A stretch of 64,000 nt of DNA, taken from positions 1,864,001-1,928,000 of the forward strand of contig NZ_CAESCH010000001.1 in the NCBI RefSeq assembly GCF_903166545.1, read 5' to 3'. Below are positions 51,572 through 61,273 of the stretch, piece after piece; the first letter of the stretch is position 1, and each line of letters opens with the position of its first letter. A program made the position numbers and the translations under genes. This DNA comes from Metabacillus schmidteae. GTDB taxonomy: Bacteria; Bacillota; Bacilli; Bacillales; Bacillaceae. The notes beneath the pieces were generated by a model. That model was not told the origin of the DNA and made no database searches. It saw only the letters and a program-made list of their open reading frames with translations.

Positions 51572-54500
51572 ATGTTTAATAAAGTACTAATCGCAAACCG
51601 TGGAGCCATTGCGGTAAGAATAGAGCGAACATTGAAAAAACTTGGAGTTAAGTCTGTAGCGGTATATACAAAAGCTGACCAAGACAGTTTACATGTTGAT
51701 GGAGCAAATGAAGCCGTTTTGATCGGTGAAGGAGCAGCAAAGGATAGCTATTTAAATGCAGAGTTAATTCTAAAAACAGCCATTGAAACAGGGGCAGAGG
51801 CCATTCATCCGGGCTATGGATTTTTAAGTGAAAATGCTGATTTTGCCCGCGCATGTCAAGAAAATGGAATTACCTTTATCGGTCCATCACCAGAGCAAAT
51901 GGAACTGTTTGGGTTGAAACACTCTGCGAGGGAAATTGCGGAAAAAGCTGGAGTACCAATGCTTTCAGGTACCAATTTAATTGACAGCTTAGAAATGGCG
52001 ATAGAGCAGGCGAATAATATCGGATATCCTGTTATTTTAAAAAGTACAGCAGGTGGCGGCGGAATTGGGATGCGTGTTTGTGACAACGAAACAGCTTTAC
52101 GTACTGCATATGACGGAGTCCGCCATTTAGCAGAAACAAACTTTAACAATGGTGGTTTATTTTTAGAGAAATACATTGCAAAGGCAAGACATGTGGAGGT
52201 GCAAATTTTCGGTAATGGGTTTGGAGAAGTTGTCACTTTAGGTGAACGTGATTGCTCAATTCAACGTCGAAATCAAAAGGTAATCGAAGAAAGTCCTGCT
52301 CCAAAGTTATCTGAAGACGTTCGTCAGAACATGTTTGCTGCAGCAAAAAGGTTAGCTGAAGAAGTTGGCTATAAAAGTGCTGGGACAGTTGAATTTTTAT
52401 ATGATCCTGAGTCATGTGAATTTTATTTTCTGGAAGTGAACACTCGTTTGCAGGTAGAGCATGGCGTAACAGAGGAAGTTTTAGGTGTAGATCTAGTAGA
52501 GTGGATGATTAAAGAGGCTGCGGGTGAACTGAAGAATTTACAGAGTCTTGTGCCAAAACCAACAGGACATAGTATTCAAGCCCGTATTTATGCAGAGGAT
52601 TGTCATCATGATTTCCGTCCAAGTGCGGGTCAGTTGGATCAAGTGATTTTATCAGATCTTGCTCGTAATGAAACATGGGTGAGAGATGGAATTACCGTTA
52701 CCTCTTTATACGATCCAATGCTTGCAAAAATCATCGTCCATGGAAAAGATCGCAAAGACGCTATTCAAAAACTGATCAAAGCTTTAAGTGAAACACGCAT
52801 GTATGGAATTACAACAAATCTCCAATATTTACAAGCATTATTGCATGAAGAGGAGTGTATAGCAGGTGATGTATACACAAGAATGCTAAACAGCTTTAAA
52901 GCAGTCGAAAATGCGATTGAAGTCATCGATGGCGGCATTCAAACCACGATTCAGGATTGGCCGGGAAGAAAAGGTCACTGGGACGTAGGGGTTCCACCTT
53001 GTGGTCCAATGGATCCATGGTCCTTCCGAATTGGAAATAAATTATTAGGAAATGATGACAGCGCACCTGGGCTCGAATTTACTCTTCGAGGCGGGTCTTA
53101 TCAGTTTAGAAATGATATGTGGTTCTGCTTAACTGGGGCTGATATGGAAGCAAAGCTTGATGGAGAAGAGATTTCATTATATAAGCCGGTTTTGGCTAAG
53201 AAAGGACAAATCTTATCATTTGGTGAAACAAAAGTAGGGATGAGAACCTATATGCTTGTTTCCGGCGGATTTGATATGCCCAAGATTTTAGGAAGTTCCT
53301 CAACTTTTACGCTGGGAAACTTTGGGGGTCACGGAGGGAGAGGGCTTCGTACAGGAGATGTTCTTGGTGTTCATAACTCTGGTACACCAGTTGGAAAAGA
53401 AGTAGTTCCAATAGTTCATCAACCAAATATCAATAGAACATGGACGATTGGTGTTATTCCTGGTCCGCATTGTACAGAAGAATTTTTACAGCCGGATTAT
53501 TTAAAACAATTAACTGATACAAAGTGGGAAATTCATTTTAATAGCTCCCGTACAGGTGTGCGACTTGTTGGTCCGAAGCCACTCTGGACACGTGAGGATG
53601 GGGGAGAAGCAGGCTTACATCCTTCCAATATTCATGATAATGCATACGCAATTGGTACCCTTGATTTAACAGGTGATATGCCAATATTACTTGGTCCTGA
53701 TGGTCCTAGTCTTGGTGGATTTGTTTGCCCAGTAACAACAGCTTCAGCCGAGTTTTGGAAAATTGGTCAGCTTCATCCCGGAGATACAGTTCAATTCAAA
53801 CTAATCACACTTGAAGAAGCAGATCGCTTACGCAAGCTCCAAGAAATGAATCTGCATGCAATCGGGGAAAACAATTTATCACAGTTACAAGAAGTCCAGT
53901 TAGCAGAGCCTGAAATAGAGATAACATCAGCATACCCGGTTTTAGCTAGGGAGACAATTGATCGACAAATTCCGATTACAATTCGCTGTAGCGGAGATGA
54001 AAATATACTCGTGGAATATGGGGACATGGAACTTGATTTATTACTTCGATTTCAGGCACATGTTCTTATGGATCGCATACAAAAAAGCAATGAAATTCCA
54101 GTTTTAGATTTAACTCCAGGAATTCGTTCGTTACAAATTCATATCGACGCATCAAAAATGACAGTAAAAGATGCAGCTAAAAAGGTTTTAGAGATTGATC
54201 ATAGTTTGCCGCCGCTTGATACGATACAAGTACCATCTAGAATTGTCCGTCTTCCACTTTCATGGAATGATCCTTCAGTACAATTAGCAACAGAACGCTA
54301 TCAGCAAAATGTTCGTCAGGATGCCCCATGGTGTCCGGATAATCTTGAATTCATTAGACGAATAAATGGTTTGGGCAGTATAGAAGATGTAAAGAATGTT
54401 GTGTTTGATGCCAGTTATTTAGTTCTGGGCTTAGGTGATGTTTATTTGGGAGCACCAGTTGCAACACCGATAGATCCTCGTCATCGACTCGTTACTACAA

Positions 54501-55207
54501 AGTATAACCCTGCACGTACATGGACTCCGGAAAATGCAGTTGGAATTGGTGGAGCATACATGTGTGTGTATGGAATGGAGGGGCCGGGAGGATATCAATT
54601 TGTTGGGCGCACAATCCAAGTGTGGAATAAGCTCAGATCAACTAAAAGCTTTGAACCAGGTATGCCGTGGTTATTACGCTTTTTTGATCAAATTCAATTT
54701 TATCCAGTGGAAGCAGATGAATTACTTCAAATGCGTGAGGATGTCCTTCGAGGTCGTTTTGAAGTTGATATTACAGAAACTACCTTTGATCTTGGAGAGT
54801 ACTTGACCTTCCAAGAGGAAATTAAAGAAAGTGCCATCCAATTCAAACAACGTCAACAGACTGCTTTCAATGAGGAAAGGGAAAGATGGAAGGAACAAGG
54901 AATTGAAGAGCATGTTTCTGAAGCCGACTCATTATCTTCAGGTGAAGAAGACATACTTCCTCCGGGTGCAATACCTGTGAATTGTTCAATGCCTGGAAGT
55001 GTGTGGAAAGTTCTAGTATCTCCAGGTCAACGAGTGAAAAAAGGCGAAGTTCTCATCATTGAAGAAAGCATGAAAATGGAGTTTCCTCAAACAGCTCCTT
55101 GTGATGGTGAAATTGCTGAGATTTATGTAAAGCCTGGGGATTCAGTGCATGCTGGACAATTAATCGTAAGTCTATATGACGAAAAAAAGGTAGGTGTGGC
55201 ACAATGA
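51572..55207 (+). CDS. Guanidine carboxylase (urea carboxylase family), biotin-dependent
   Basis: A 1211-residue multidomain enzyme. The order is a biotin carboxylase domain (about 1-445; ATP-grasp KSTAGGGGIGMRV near 157, EVNTRLQVEHGVTEE), a KipA/AHS2 domain (about 455-760), a KipI/AHS1 domain (about 820-1040; MEGPGGYQFVGRT) and a C-terminal biotin carrier domain with EESMKMEF (biotin on Lys1168). Homologues first called urea carboxylase carboxylate guanidine much better than urea, and the riboswitch and CgdAB partners indicate guanidine here. The ATG at 51572 follows AGAAGGAGTG. An earlier in-frame start (51530) lacks a site. It overlaps the hydrolase gene by 4 bases. Confidence 0.93.
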   Translation: MFNKVLIANRGAIAVRIERTLKKLGVKSVAVYTKADQDSLHVDGANEAVLIGEGAAKDSYLNAELILKTAIETGAEAIHPGYGFLSENADFARACQENGITFIGPSPEQMELFGLKHSAREIAEKAGVPMLSGTNLIDSLEMAIEQANNIGYPVILKSTAGGGGIGMRVCDNETALRTAYDGVRHLAETNFNNGGLFLEKYIAKARHVEVQIFGNGFGEVVTLGERDCSIQRRNQKVIEESPAPKLSEDVRQNMFAAAKRLAEEVGYKSAGTVEFLYDPESCEFYFLEVNTRLQVEHGVTEEVLGVDLVEWMIKEAAGELKNLQSLVPKPTGHSIQARIYAEDCHHDFRPSAGQLDQVILSDLARNETWVRDGITVTSLYDPMLAKIIVHGKDRKDAIQKLIKALSETRMYGITTNLQYLQALLHEEECIAGDVYTRMLNSFKAVENAIEVIDGGIQTTIQDWPGRKGHWDVGVPPCGPMDPWSFRIGNKLLGNDDSAPGLEFTLRGGSYQFRNDMWFCLTGADMEAKLDGEEISLYKPVLAKKGQILSFGETKVGMRTYMLVSGGFDMPKILGSSSTFTLGNFGGHGGRGLRTGDVLGVHNSGTPVGKEVVPIVHQPNINRTWTIGVIPGPHCTEEFLQPDYLKQLTDTKWEIHFNSSRTGVRLVGPKPLWTREDGGEAGLHPSNIHDNAYAIGTLDLTGDMPILLGPDGPSLGGFVCPVTTASAEFWKIGQLHPGDTVQFKLITLEEADRLRKLQEMNLHAIGENNLSQLQEVQLAEPEIEITSAYPVLARETIDRQIPITIRCSGDENILVEYGDMELDLLLRFQAHVLMDRIQKSNEIPVLDLTPGIRSLQIHIDASKMTVKDAAKKVLEIDHSLPPLDTIQVPSRIVRLPLSWNDPSVQLATERYQQNVRQDAPWCPDNLEFIRRINGLGSIEDVKNVVFDASYLVLGLGDVYLGAPVATPIDPRHRLVTTKYNPARTWTPENAVGIGGAYMCVYGMEGPGGYQFVGRTIQVWNKLRSTKSFEPGMPWLLRFFDQIQFYPVEADELLQMREDVLRGRFEVDITETTFDLGEYLTFQEEIKESAIQFKQRQQTAFNEERERWKEQGIEEHVSEADSLSSGEEDILPPGAIPVNCSMPGSVWKVLVSPGQRVKKGEVLIIEESMKMEFPQTAPCDGEIAEIYVKPGDSVHAGQLIVSLYDEKKVGVAQ

Positions 55208-56949
55208 GCAAAGTGAAAATTTCAACGAAGTTAACGTTCAGCTGGCTACGTGAAACATATGAAAAACATCAATTAACACCAGAAGAAGTGATTGAAGAAA
55301 TTATCAAACGTTCAAAACAAGACGAAGATATGAACATTTGGATTACACCTCCAAACATGGAACATATTAAGCCGTATTTAGAGCGTTTATCTGAGATAGA
55401 TTTTGACTCTTTTCCATTATGGGGAATCCCCTTTGCGATAAAGGATAATATCGATTTAGCAAATGTCCCAACAACAGCTGGATGTGCAGAATTTAGCTAT
55501 ATTCCTACTGAACATTCAACTGTTGTTGAGAGATTAATAGAGGCAGGTGCAATTCCAGTAGGTAAAACCAATTTAGATCAATTTGCAACAGGGTTAGTTG
55601 GAACCCGAAGTCCTTATGGTGAAACACATAACTCTTTGCGTCCAGAGCTTATAAGTGGAGGGTCAAGCTCTGGGTCTGCCGTTTCTGTTGCAAGAGGTCA
55701 GGCAGCTTTTGCTTTAGGAACAGATACAGCTGGTTCAGGACGCGTACCTGCTGCGCTTAACGATCTGGTTGGCTTAAAGCCAAGTTTAGGTGCGTGGCCT
55801 ACAAAAGGAGTTGTACCAGCATGTGCAAGTCTTGATTGTGTAACAGTATTTTCACATCAATTAGAAGATGCCTACCAAGTAGATGCTGTGGCTAGGGGCT
55901 TGGATCAAAATGATCCTTGGTCCCGGGATCTGCCGGTACCTCTAGCGAAGCTTCCAAAAAAAATCTGCTTACCAAAGGATTCCATCTCTTTTTATGGACC
56001 TTATGCAAATGAGTATCAAAACGCTTGGAATCAGACTGTTGAGCAATTGAAGAAGCTTCCAGTTTCAATCGAATATATTGATTATGAATTTTTCCGTGAG
56101 GCAGCAGCCATTCTTTATGACGGACCATTTGTAGCGGAAAGGTGGGCTGAATTAGGGGGATTTATTACGAATCATCCCGATGTAGCTTTCCCGGTAACTG
56201 AGAAAGTTCTTCGTTCCGGAGCTCTGCCAAAATATGATGCAGCATCTGTGTTTCACTCCTTGCACAAATTACAAGAATTCAAAAGGAAAACTCAGATTCT
56301 ATTAAAAGATGCTGTACTTGTTACACCAACAGCAGGAGGTACTTGGACACGCGATCAAGTCCGGGAAGATCCGGTAAAAACGAACAGTGATATGGGATTG
56401 TATACAAATCACTGCAATTTACTTGATTTAAGTGCAGTAGCTGTTCAGGCAGGTGAAGCTGATGAAAATCTTCCGTTTGGTATTACTTTCTTTGCATTAA
56501 CTCATGAGGAAGGCTTAATTGCAGGTGCAGCAGAGGCATTTGTTACTAAGAGTAAACCAAAACAAAGAACGATTGAAATCGCAGTATGTGGTCTGCATAT
56601 GCGAGGTTTCCCACTTGAAAAACAAATGCTGCAATTTGGTGCATCCTTTGTTCGTGAAGAGGTCACAGCGGAAAAATATCAATTTATTAAACTGCCAACA
56701 GAACCGGAAAAACCTGGTTTAATTAAGAAAAAAACAGGTGGAAATACTATTGAATTGGAAATATGGGATATGCCGCTTTCATCCTTGGGAGAATTTGCTG
56801 CGTTGATTCCAGCTCCCCTTGGAATCGGAAAAGTGGAGCTGCAAGATGGCACTGAAGTTTCAGGATTTATATGTGAAGGCTATGCAGCAGAAGAAGCGGA
56901 AGATATCTCTGGGGCAGGGAGCTGGAGAAGAATTCCTCTAAATATTTAA
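55204..56949 (+). CDS. atzF: Allophanate hydrolase
   Basis: A 581-residue amidase-signature enzyme hydrolysing allophanate to ammonia and CO2, the last step of guanidine breakdown. The Ser-Ser-Lys triad is visible: Lys in FAIKDNIDLA (about residue 81), the Ser-rich loop GGSSSGSAVSVARG (about 155-168) and the second Ser in GTDTAGSGRVPAA (about 180). The C-terminal domain (about 455-581; VCGLHMRGFPLEKQML ... ICEGYAAEEAEDISGAGSWR) is typical of full-length AtzF. It starts within the carboxylase stop codon and is followed by a terminator. Confidence 0.94.
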   Translation: MSKVKISTKLTFSWLRETYEKHQLTPEEVIEEIIKRSKQDEDMNIWITPPNMEHIKPYLERLSEIDFDSFPLWGIPFAIKDNIDLANVPTTAGCAEFSYIPTEHSTVVERLIEAGAIPVGKTNLDQFATGLVGTRSPYGETHNSLRPELISGGSSSGSAVSVARGQAAFALGTDTAGSGRVPAALNDLVGLKPSLGAWPTKGVVPACASLDCVTVFSHQLEDAYQVDAVARGLDQNDPWSRDLPVPLAKLPKKICLPKDSISFYGPYANEYQNAWNQTVEQLKKLPVSIEYIDYEFFREAAAILYDGPFVAERWAELGGFITNHPDVAFPVTEKVLRSGALPKYDAASVFHSLHKLQEFKRKTQILLKDAVLVTPTAGGTWTRDQVREDPVKTNSDMGLYTNHCNLLDLSAVAVQAGEADENLPFGITFFALTHEEGLIAGAAEAFVTKSKPKQRTIEIAVCGLHMRGFPLEKQMLQFGASFVREEVTAEKYQFIKLPTEPEKPGLIKKKTGGNTIELEIWDMPLSSLGEFAALIPAPLGIGKVELQDGTEVSGFICEGYAAEEAEDISGAGSWRRIPLNI

Positions 56950-56969
56950 AATGAGAATGATATATATAT

Positions 56970-57000
56970 CCCCAATGTTTGCGAACGTTGGGGGTTTTAC
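56970..57000 (+). terminator. Terminator of the guanidine operon
   Basis: Stem CCCCAATGTT / AACGTTGGGG with loop TGCG and a TTTT tail. Confidence 0.85.
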
Positions 57001-57119
57001 ATTTATTGAATTAGATTGTTAATGATATAAAACCCTTGTATATTATTAATCGTATGCAGGACTTTTCCAACTTACCTTGAAGTTATTAATAGAATGTTTT
57101 TTACACAAGGAGGAGCATC

Positions 57120-58082
57120 ATGCAACATAAAGTCGTGGTTTATCGTGAATTGCCAAACCAAGTATTAAGTTTCTTGAAAAATAGATTTGAGGTAAGTTAT
57201 TTTCCAAATTTACATGACGAAAATTACAATAATTTTCTTTCTGAACTTAAAACAGCACAAGGTTTGTTAGGTGCTGGTATGAAAATAGATCAAGAGCTAT
57301 TGAAAGAAGCTCCAAATTTAAAGGTTGTTTCAAATATTTCAGTTGGCTATGATAATCTTAATATTGAAGAACTAAAGAAAAGAGAAATTATAGCTACAAA
57401 CACACCAGGTGTGCTGGATGATACAACAGCAGATACTGTTTTTGGGCTTTTACTGGCAACCGCAAGAAGAATGCCTGAGCTGGATCATTATGTAAAGGCT
57501 AAGAAATGGGAAGGCACAAAGGGGGAAGACCTTTTCGGTGTAGATGTTCATCATAAAACATTAGGTATTATTGGAATGGGAAGTATCGGCAGGGCTGTTG
57601 CTAAAAGAGCAAGATTTGGGTTTGATATGGAGATCTTATACCATAATCGTTCGAGGAATGAGGAAGCGGAAAATAAATTTGATGCAACATACTGCTCATT
57701 AGATGAGTTGCTGATGAAGTCAGATTTTGTTTGTTTAATGGTTCCTCATACACCACAGACAGAAAAAATGATTGGAGAAAGAGAATTTAACTTAATGAAA
57801 AAATCAGCAATCTTCATAAACGGTTCAAGAGGAAAAAATGTTGATGAAGCTGCCTTAATTAAAGCACTTAATGAGAAGAGAATTCTCAGTGCGGGGTTAG
57901 ATGTATTTGAAAAAGAGCCAGTTGAAAAGGATAATCCATTATTAACACTTTCTCAGGTTGTCACATTGCCGCATATTGGATCAGCTACAGCTGAAACAAG
58001 AGAAAAGATGGCAAAACTGGCTGCTGAAAATATGGCGATTGCTCTTGAGGGAGAAACACCACCGAATATTATACCAAACTAA
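57120..58082 (+). CDS. D-isomer 2-hydroxyacid dehydrogenase (glyoxylate/2-ketogluconate reductase type)
   Basis: A 320-residue NAD(P)-dependent enzyme resembling B. subtilis YvcT: VSNISVGYDNLNIEELKKR at the N-terminal domain, TLGIIGMGSIGRAVAKRA (G-x-G-x-x-G nucleotide-binding), FINGSRGKNVDEAALIKAL, GLDVFEKEP with catalytic Glu and LPHIGSAT with catalytic His. Arg is in GSRGK. The family reduces glyoxylate, hydroxypyruvate or 2-ketogluconate. Which one applies here is undecided. AAGGAGGAGC precedes the start. It is monocistronic. Confidence 0.9.
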   Translation: MQHKVVVYRELPNQVLSFLKNRFEVSYFPNLHDENYNNFLSELKTAQGLLGAGMKIDQELLKEAPNLKVVSNISVGYDNLNIEELKKREIIATNTPGVLDDTTADTVFGLLLATARRMPELDHYVKAKKWEGTKGEDLFGVDVHHKTLGIIGMGSIGRAVAKRARFGFDMEILYHNRSRNEEAENKFDATYCSLDELLMKSDFVCLMVPHTPQTEKMIGEREFNLMKKSAIFINGSRGKNVDEAALIKALNEKRILSAGLDVFEKEPVEKDNPLLTLSQVVTLPHIGSATAETREKMAKLAAENMAIALEGETPPNIIPN

Positions 58083-58114
58083 AAAAAGGGTAGAGAAGAT
58101 CTACCCTTTTTTTA
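58081..58114 (+). terminator. Terminator after the hydroxyacid dehydrogenase gene
   Basis: Stem AAAAAAGGGTAGA / TCTACCCTTTTTT overlapping the stop codon. Confidence 0.88.
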
Positions 58115-58159
58115 TGTACGAATTAATTTAATAATCATTGCTCTCGCTGCCTAGCATTT

Positions 58160-58336
58160 TTAATGCTTTTTCAGTGCACTCCGATAGGTAGATAGTTCCT
58201 CTTCAATGAAACTAAGCTTTTCTTCGAGTTTTTCAATTGAATGTCCTGTGGATTCTAATTTTTCCATATCCCCTTGAATTCTACTATATTCCATCTTTAG
58301 GTCTTCAATCTTTTGCTGTATATCTAGTTTGTTCAT
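58160..58336 (-). CDS. Small coiled-coil protein (SE1832 family-like)
   Basis: A 58-residue frame on the minus strand with AAGGGGGTATTTAA upstream of the ATG. The product is almost entirely heptad-patterned helix (KLDIQQKIEDLKMEYSRI, then GDMEKLESTGHSIEKLEEKL, then SFIEEELSTYRSAL). The GDMEKLES-x-G centre resembles the small SE1832-type proteins of Firmicutes, recognised by pattern and length only. Its function is unknown. It sits alone between the hydroxyacid dehydrogenase terminator and uppP. Confidence 0.7.
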   Translation of the reverse strand: MNKLDIQQKIEDLKMEYSRIQGDMEKLESTGHSIEKLEEKLSFIEEELSTYRSALKKH

Positions 58337-58478
58337 TTAAATACCCCCTTATTATTAGAGAACTATCTTTCAAACATAGGCTTTGGCTTGAGACTTTACA
58401 AAAATTTTAACAGTGCTTGACGACAAGAAGGGCTAATTAACAAAGTTTTTTTATGAAAGATAGGAGATGGCACTTCAA

Positions 58479-59294
58479 TCAAAAGAAAATTAATAGTAAA
58501 ACCCCAACGATAAAACAGTAATAAGTAAAATATACCAGTTTCCCTCTCTTCATAATGCCCATAAACCACTTCATCGCAAAATAAGACATAAATAGTGTTG
58601 CAATAAAGGCAGCTAAATATGGAACGGCTAAGTCAGCTTTATTCGGTTCATTTAAAAAATCAGAAAAACCTAAAATGACACCGCCGAGACTAACTGGAAT
58701 ATACAACATAAATGAAAAGCGAAGTGCGGTATCTTGTTTCATACCAACAGCTATGGATGAAATAATCGTGGCACCTGAACGGCTTATTCCCGGGGTTAAG
58801 GCCACTGCCTGACCTAAACCAACAATGAATGCATCCTTTATTGAAAGATCGTTCTCGTCTTTAGTTCCTTTCAAATTACGGATTAGCCAGAGGGCAATAC
58901 CTGTTACAAATAACATAATGGCAATTATCGTCATGCTGACATTTTCAGCAATAAAGTCGTTTAATAAAATACCTAACACACCTGCTGGAATAGTCCCAAT
59001 GACAATAAAGCAAACAAAGAGAAAATCACTTTTATATTGGGGATTTTTCGTTTTTACGTAAGCAATGGAATTATTCATAAGTCGAAAGATATCTTGTCTG
59101 TAAATAAAAAGGATTGCAAGTAATGAAGCAGTATTGGTCAGTATAGCAAAAGTAAATCCTTGCTCACCTAATCCTAATATTTCGCTTGCAATCATGACAT
59201 GACCACTTGATGACACAGGAATAGGCTCTGTAAAACCCTGCACAAGTCCGATTATGATCATTTTCAATATGTATATAATGTCTAATTCACCCAT
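58479..59294 (-). CDS. uppP: Undecaprenyl-diphosphatase (BacA/UppP)
   Basis: A 271-residue integral membrane phosphatase that removes the terminal phosphate of undecaprenyl pyrophosphate, recycling the lipid carrier for peptidoglycan and conferring bacitracin tolerance. Both conserved catalytic regions are present: QGFTEPIPVSSSGHVMIA near the N-terminus and LTPGISRSGATIISS in the second half. About eight membrane spans are predicted. The family's usual TE-F/W-L/I-P here reads TEPIP, a mild variant. AGGAGGC precedes the start. Bacilli often carry several copies, so this may be one of them. Confidence 0.93.
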   Translation of the reverse strand: MGELDIIYILKMIIIGLVQGFTEPIPVSSSGHVMIASEILGLGEQGFTFAILTNTASLLAILFIYRQDIFRLMNNSIAYVKTKNPQYKSDFLFVCFIVIGTIPAGVLGILLNDFIAENVSMTIIAIMLFVTGIALWLIRNLKGTKDENDLSIKDAFIVGLGQAVALTPGISRSGATIISSIAVGMKQDTALRFSFMLYIPVSLGGVILGFSDFLNEPNKADLAVPYLAAFIATLFMSYFAMKWFMGIMKRGKLVYFTYYCFIVGVLLLIFF

Positions 59295-59451
59295 TACAGC
59301 CTCCTAATTAATATCTTTTTAGTAGTGTTTCAAATTAGGATTATACCTTATTTTTGATAATAATTGGCTTACTAAACCTTTACAATTATGTGAAAAGGAA
59401 ATAAAGTTCCTTTGTTGTTCAAGTACTCACTCTTTCATCACAATTTTTAAA

Positions 59452-59478
59452 ATAAAAAAGAGCCATGAAGGCTCTTAA
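59452..59478 (-). terminator. Terminator of the manganese catalase gene
   Basis: Stem AAGAGCC/GGCTCTT followed on the minus strand by TTTTTTATTTT. The right arm overlaps the stop codon region. Confidence 0.8.
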
Positions 59479-60332
59479 TTATTTAAATCATATAGACCAG
59501 GTGCATGCTCATTTGGCATGTCCGGCATTTCCGGTACTGGATATCCTTTTGGAGGTTCAGTGACCATTAGTTCTCCACCATTTCTACTCGGAGTGGTACC
59601 ACTGAAAACTTGACCTATCAAAGTTTCGTCGAGTCTAAAATTGAATTGGGCATTATGGAAGCCCATATCAACATATTTACGACATTCTGGATATTTATTT
59701 AAGTCATAGTTTGGAATTGGGAATATTTTTCCCCAATCAACTCCTAAAGTCTCCAGTGCTTTCGCAAATGCATTTTGATGAGCATTGTCCCTCACTATTA
59801 AAAATGCAATGGTTTCTCTTAGGGTTTTGTTGTTACTCATTTCGTAAATTCTGGATTTTTGAAGAACACCAGTTGATTCCAACACGACGTTATTAAGAAG
59901 GTTGGCAATTAGGTTACCGTGATCATAAACCCAAGATCCATTCCACGGGTTACCACCTGCATCAACAGGAAGGGAAGATTTAGCACCCATTATATAATGA
60001 TGAGGGTTTGCTCCCCCCTGAATTACATCGTCTAATGGGGCTGCATCTGCTGCTTGATTACCTGGCATTTCTCCGCCAGAGTCATTCAAAAGTTGATTAA
60101 TAGTAGACTGAACAAGCTCAACATGGCTAAGCTCTTCTAAAAAGATTCCTCTAATTAGATCTCTATACTTTTTTGCTTTTCCTCGAAAATTGGCACTTTG
60201 GAAAGAGAATTGCATCATTGTACGCATTTCACCAAATTGCCCTCCGAGAGCTTCTTGAAGAACTTTAGCAGCGTGTGGATCCGGTTTGTCTGGAACAATC
60301 ATATTAATTAAGTCTTCTTTATAAAAGTACAT
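59475..60332 (-). CDS. Manganese catalase (non-haem)
   Basis: A 285-residue dimanganese catalase destroying hydrogen peroxide. The four-helix-bundle metal ligands are visible in GEMRTMMQFSFQSANF, LEELSHVELVQ (Glu-x-x-His) and RDNAHQNAFAKALE (His) of the second pair. The longer open frame begins 30 bases upstream, but the ATG at 60332 follows AGAAGGAGG and gives the normal MYFYKEDL start. It resembles B. subtilis YdbD and, more distantly, the spore-coat catalase CotJC. A role in spore or stationary-phase protection is likely but not shown here. Confidence 0.92.
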   Translation of the reverse strand: MYFYKEDLINMIVPDKPDPHAAKVLQEALGGQFGEMRTMMQFSFQSANFRGKAKKYRDLIRGIFLEELSHVELVQSTINQLLNDSGGEMPGNQAADAAPLDDVIQGGANPHHYIMGAKSSLPVDAGGNPWNGSWVYDHGNLIANLLNNVVLESTGVLQKSRIYEMSNNKTLRETIAFLIVRDNAHQNAFAKALETLGVDWGKIFPIPNYDLNKYPECRKYVDMGFHNAQFNFRLDETLIGQVFSGTTPSRNGGELMVTEPPKGYPVPEMPDMPNEHAPGLYDLNN

Positions 60333-60486
60333 TGTATGTACCTCCTTCTGGTATAAGCACATATAGATTGTCCAACCAAACTGTTATTTATGTTTAATAA
60401 TAATTTTTACAAACTTTAAACTATATGTTATCAATAAGAGAAGAAGGAAAGGTAAATTTATATATGAAATAAGTCGGAGGAATATC

Positions 60487-60972
60487 ATGGACCAACTAAA
60501 TTTTGAAAAATTTAAAGCTAAGGACTTTAATGATTACTTCCTATTAGTTTCAAATGAACAAGTTATGGCACAAATAACAGAAAGAGCAATCCCATTAGAA
60601 GAAGCTCGAATAAATTATCAAAAACTTTTAGCTCGAAATCAAAAAGATGAGTTGTTTGGATCATATAAAGTGTATGATCGATTAACAGAAGAATATATTG
60701 GACTCGGACATTTAACAATAAATGAAAGCCTAACCGAAGAAGCTGAACTTGGCTATATGATCTTACCTAATTATTGGGGAAAAGGGTATGGTCATTTAAT
60801 CGCAAAGCATTTAATAGCAATAGCAAAACAAACGAAAGTTCATACCCTAACAGCAATTATTGATCCTGAAAATATCCCATCCAGAAAAATCTTATTGAAA
60901 AATGGATTTAATTCTGTGAAGCTTTGCGAAATTGAGGGATTACCCGGTGAAATTCTAAGTAGGAATATATAA
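60487..60972 (+). CDS. GNAT family N-acetyltransferase
   Basis: A 161-residue acetyltransferase of the RimJ/RimL-like group: YKVYDRLTEEYIGLGHLTI, then ELGYMILPNYWGKGYGHLIAKHLI, whose W-G-K-G-Y-G-H matches the acetyl-CoA pyrophosphate-binding loop R/Q-x-x-G-x-G/A, and IIDPENIPSRKILLKNGF, the NxxSxxxxxKxGF motif of the family. The acceptor is unknown. TCGGAGGAATATC precedes the start. It stands alone. Confidence 0.88.
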   Translation: MDQLNFEKFKAKDFNDYFLLVSNEQVMAQITERAIPLEEARINYQKLLARNQKDELFGSYKVYDRLTEEYIGLGHLTINESLTEEAELGYMILPNYWGKGYGHLIAKHLIAIAKQTKVHTLTAIIDPENIPSRKILLKNGFNSVKLCEIEGLPGEILSRNI

Positions 60973-61025
60973 AGAAAATTAAAGAGCAAACGATAATCTC
61001 ATTCACTCTTTAAACATAACGATAT

Positions 61026-61184
61026 TTAATCAGTGCTTTCATTTTTTTTTGCGTTATCCGTAATAGGATAAGGTTCTCCATAACCTTCAACATGACCGGC
61101 ATGTTCTCTATTGTATGCTGAACCTGATTCATTTTGTTGAGTTTTATTAGTTTGCTTTTTATTATCTCTAATTGGATTTGACAA
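61026..61184 (-). CDS. Small hydrophilic protein (52 residues), possible spore-associated
   Basis: A TTG start follows TTAGGAGGTGAAACTT, an excellent ribosome site, and opens 52 codons. The product is very polar (MSNPIRDNKKQTNKTQQNES, then a Gly/His/Tyr segment NREHAGHVEGYGEPYP and an acidic/Lys tail). Its composition resembles small acid-soluble or coat-associated proteins of bacilli, but I do not recognise a named family. It is divergent from nothing and lies between the GNAT and DUF1284 genes. Confidence 0.7.
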   Translation of the reverse strand: MSNPIRDNKKQTNKTQQNESGSAYNREHAGHVEGYGEPYPITDNAKKNESTD

Positions 61185-61273
61185 AAGTTTCACCTCCTAA
61201 ACACATATTAGATTGCTTTTAAATTCCGAAATTATACAGGAGAGTTTAAATTATTATTGAAATTTTTGATGAA

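Noticed and set aside
51572-56949. Urea amidolyase (urea as the main substrate)
   Set aside because: The guanidine-I riboswitch and the carboxyguanidine deiminase genes point to guanidine. The protein sequence alone cannot exclude residual urea activity.
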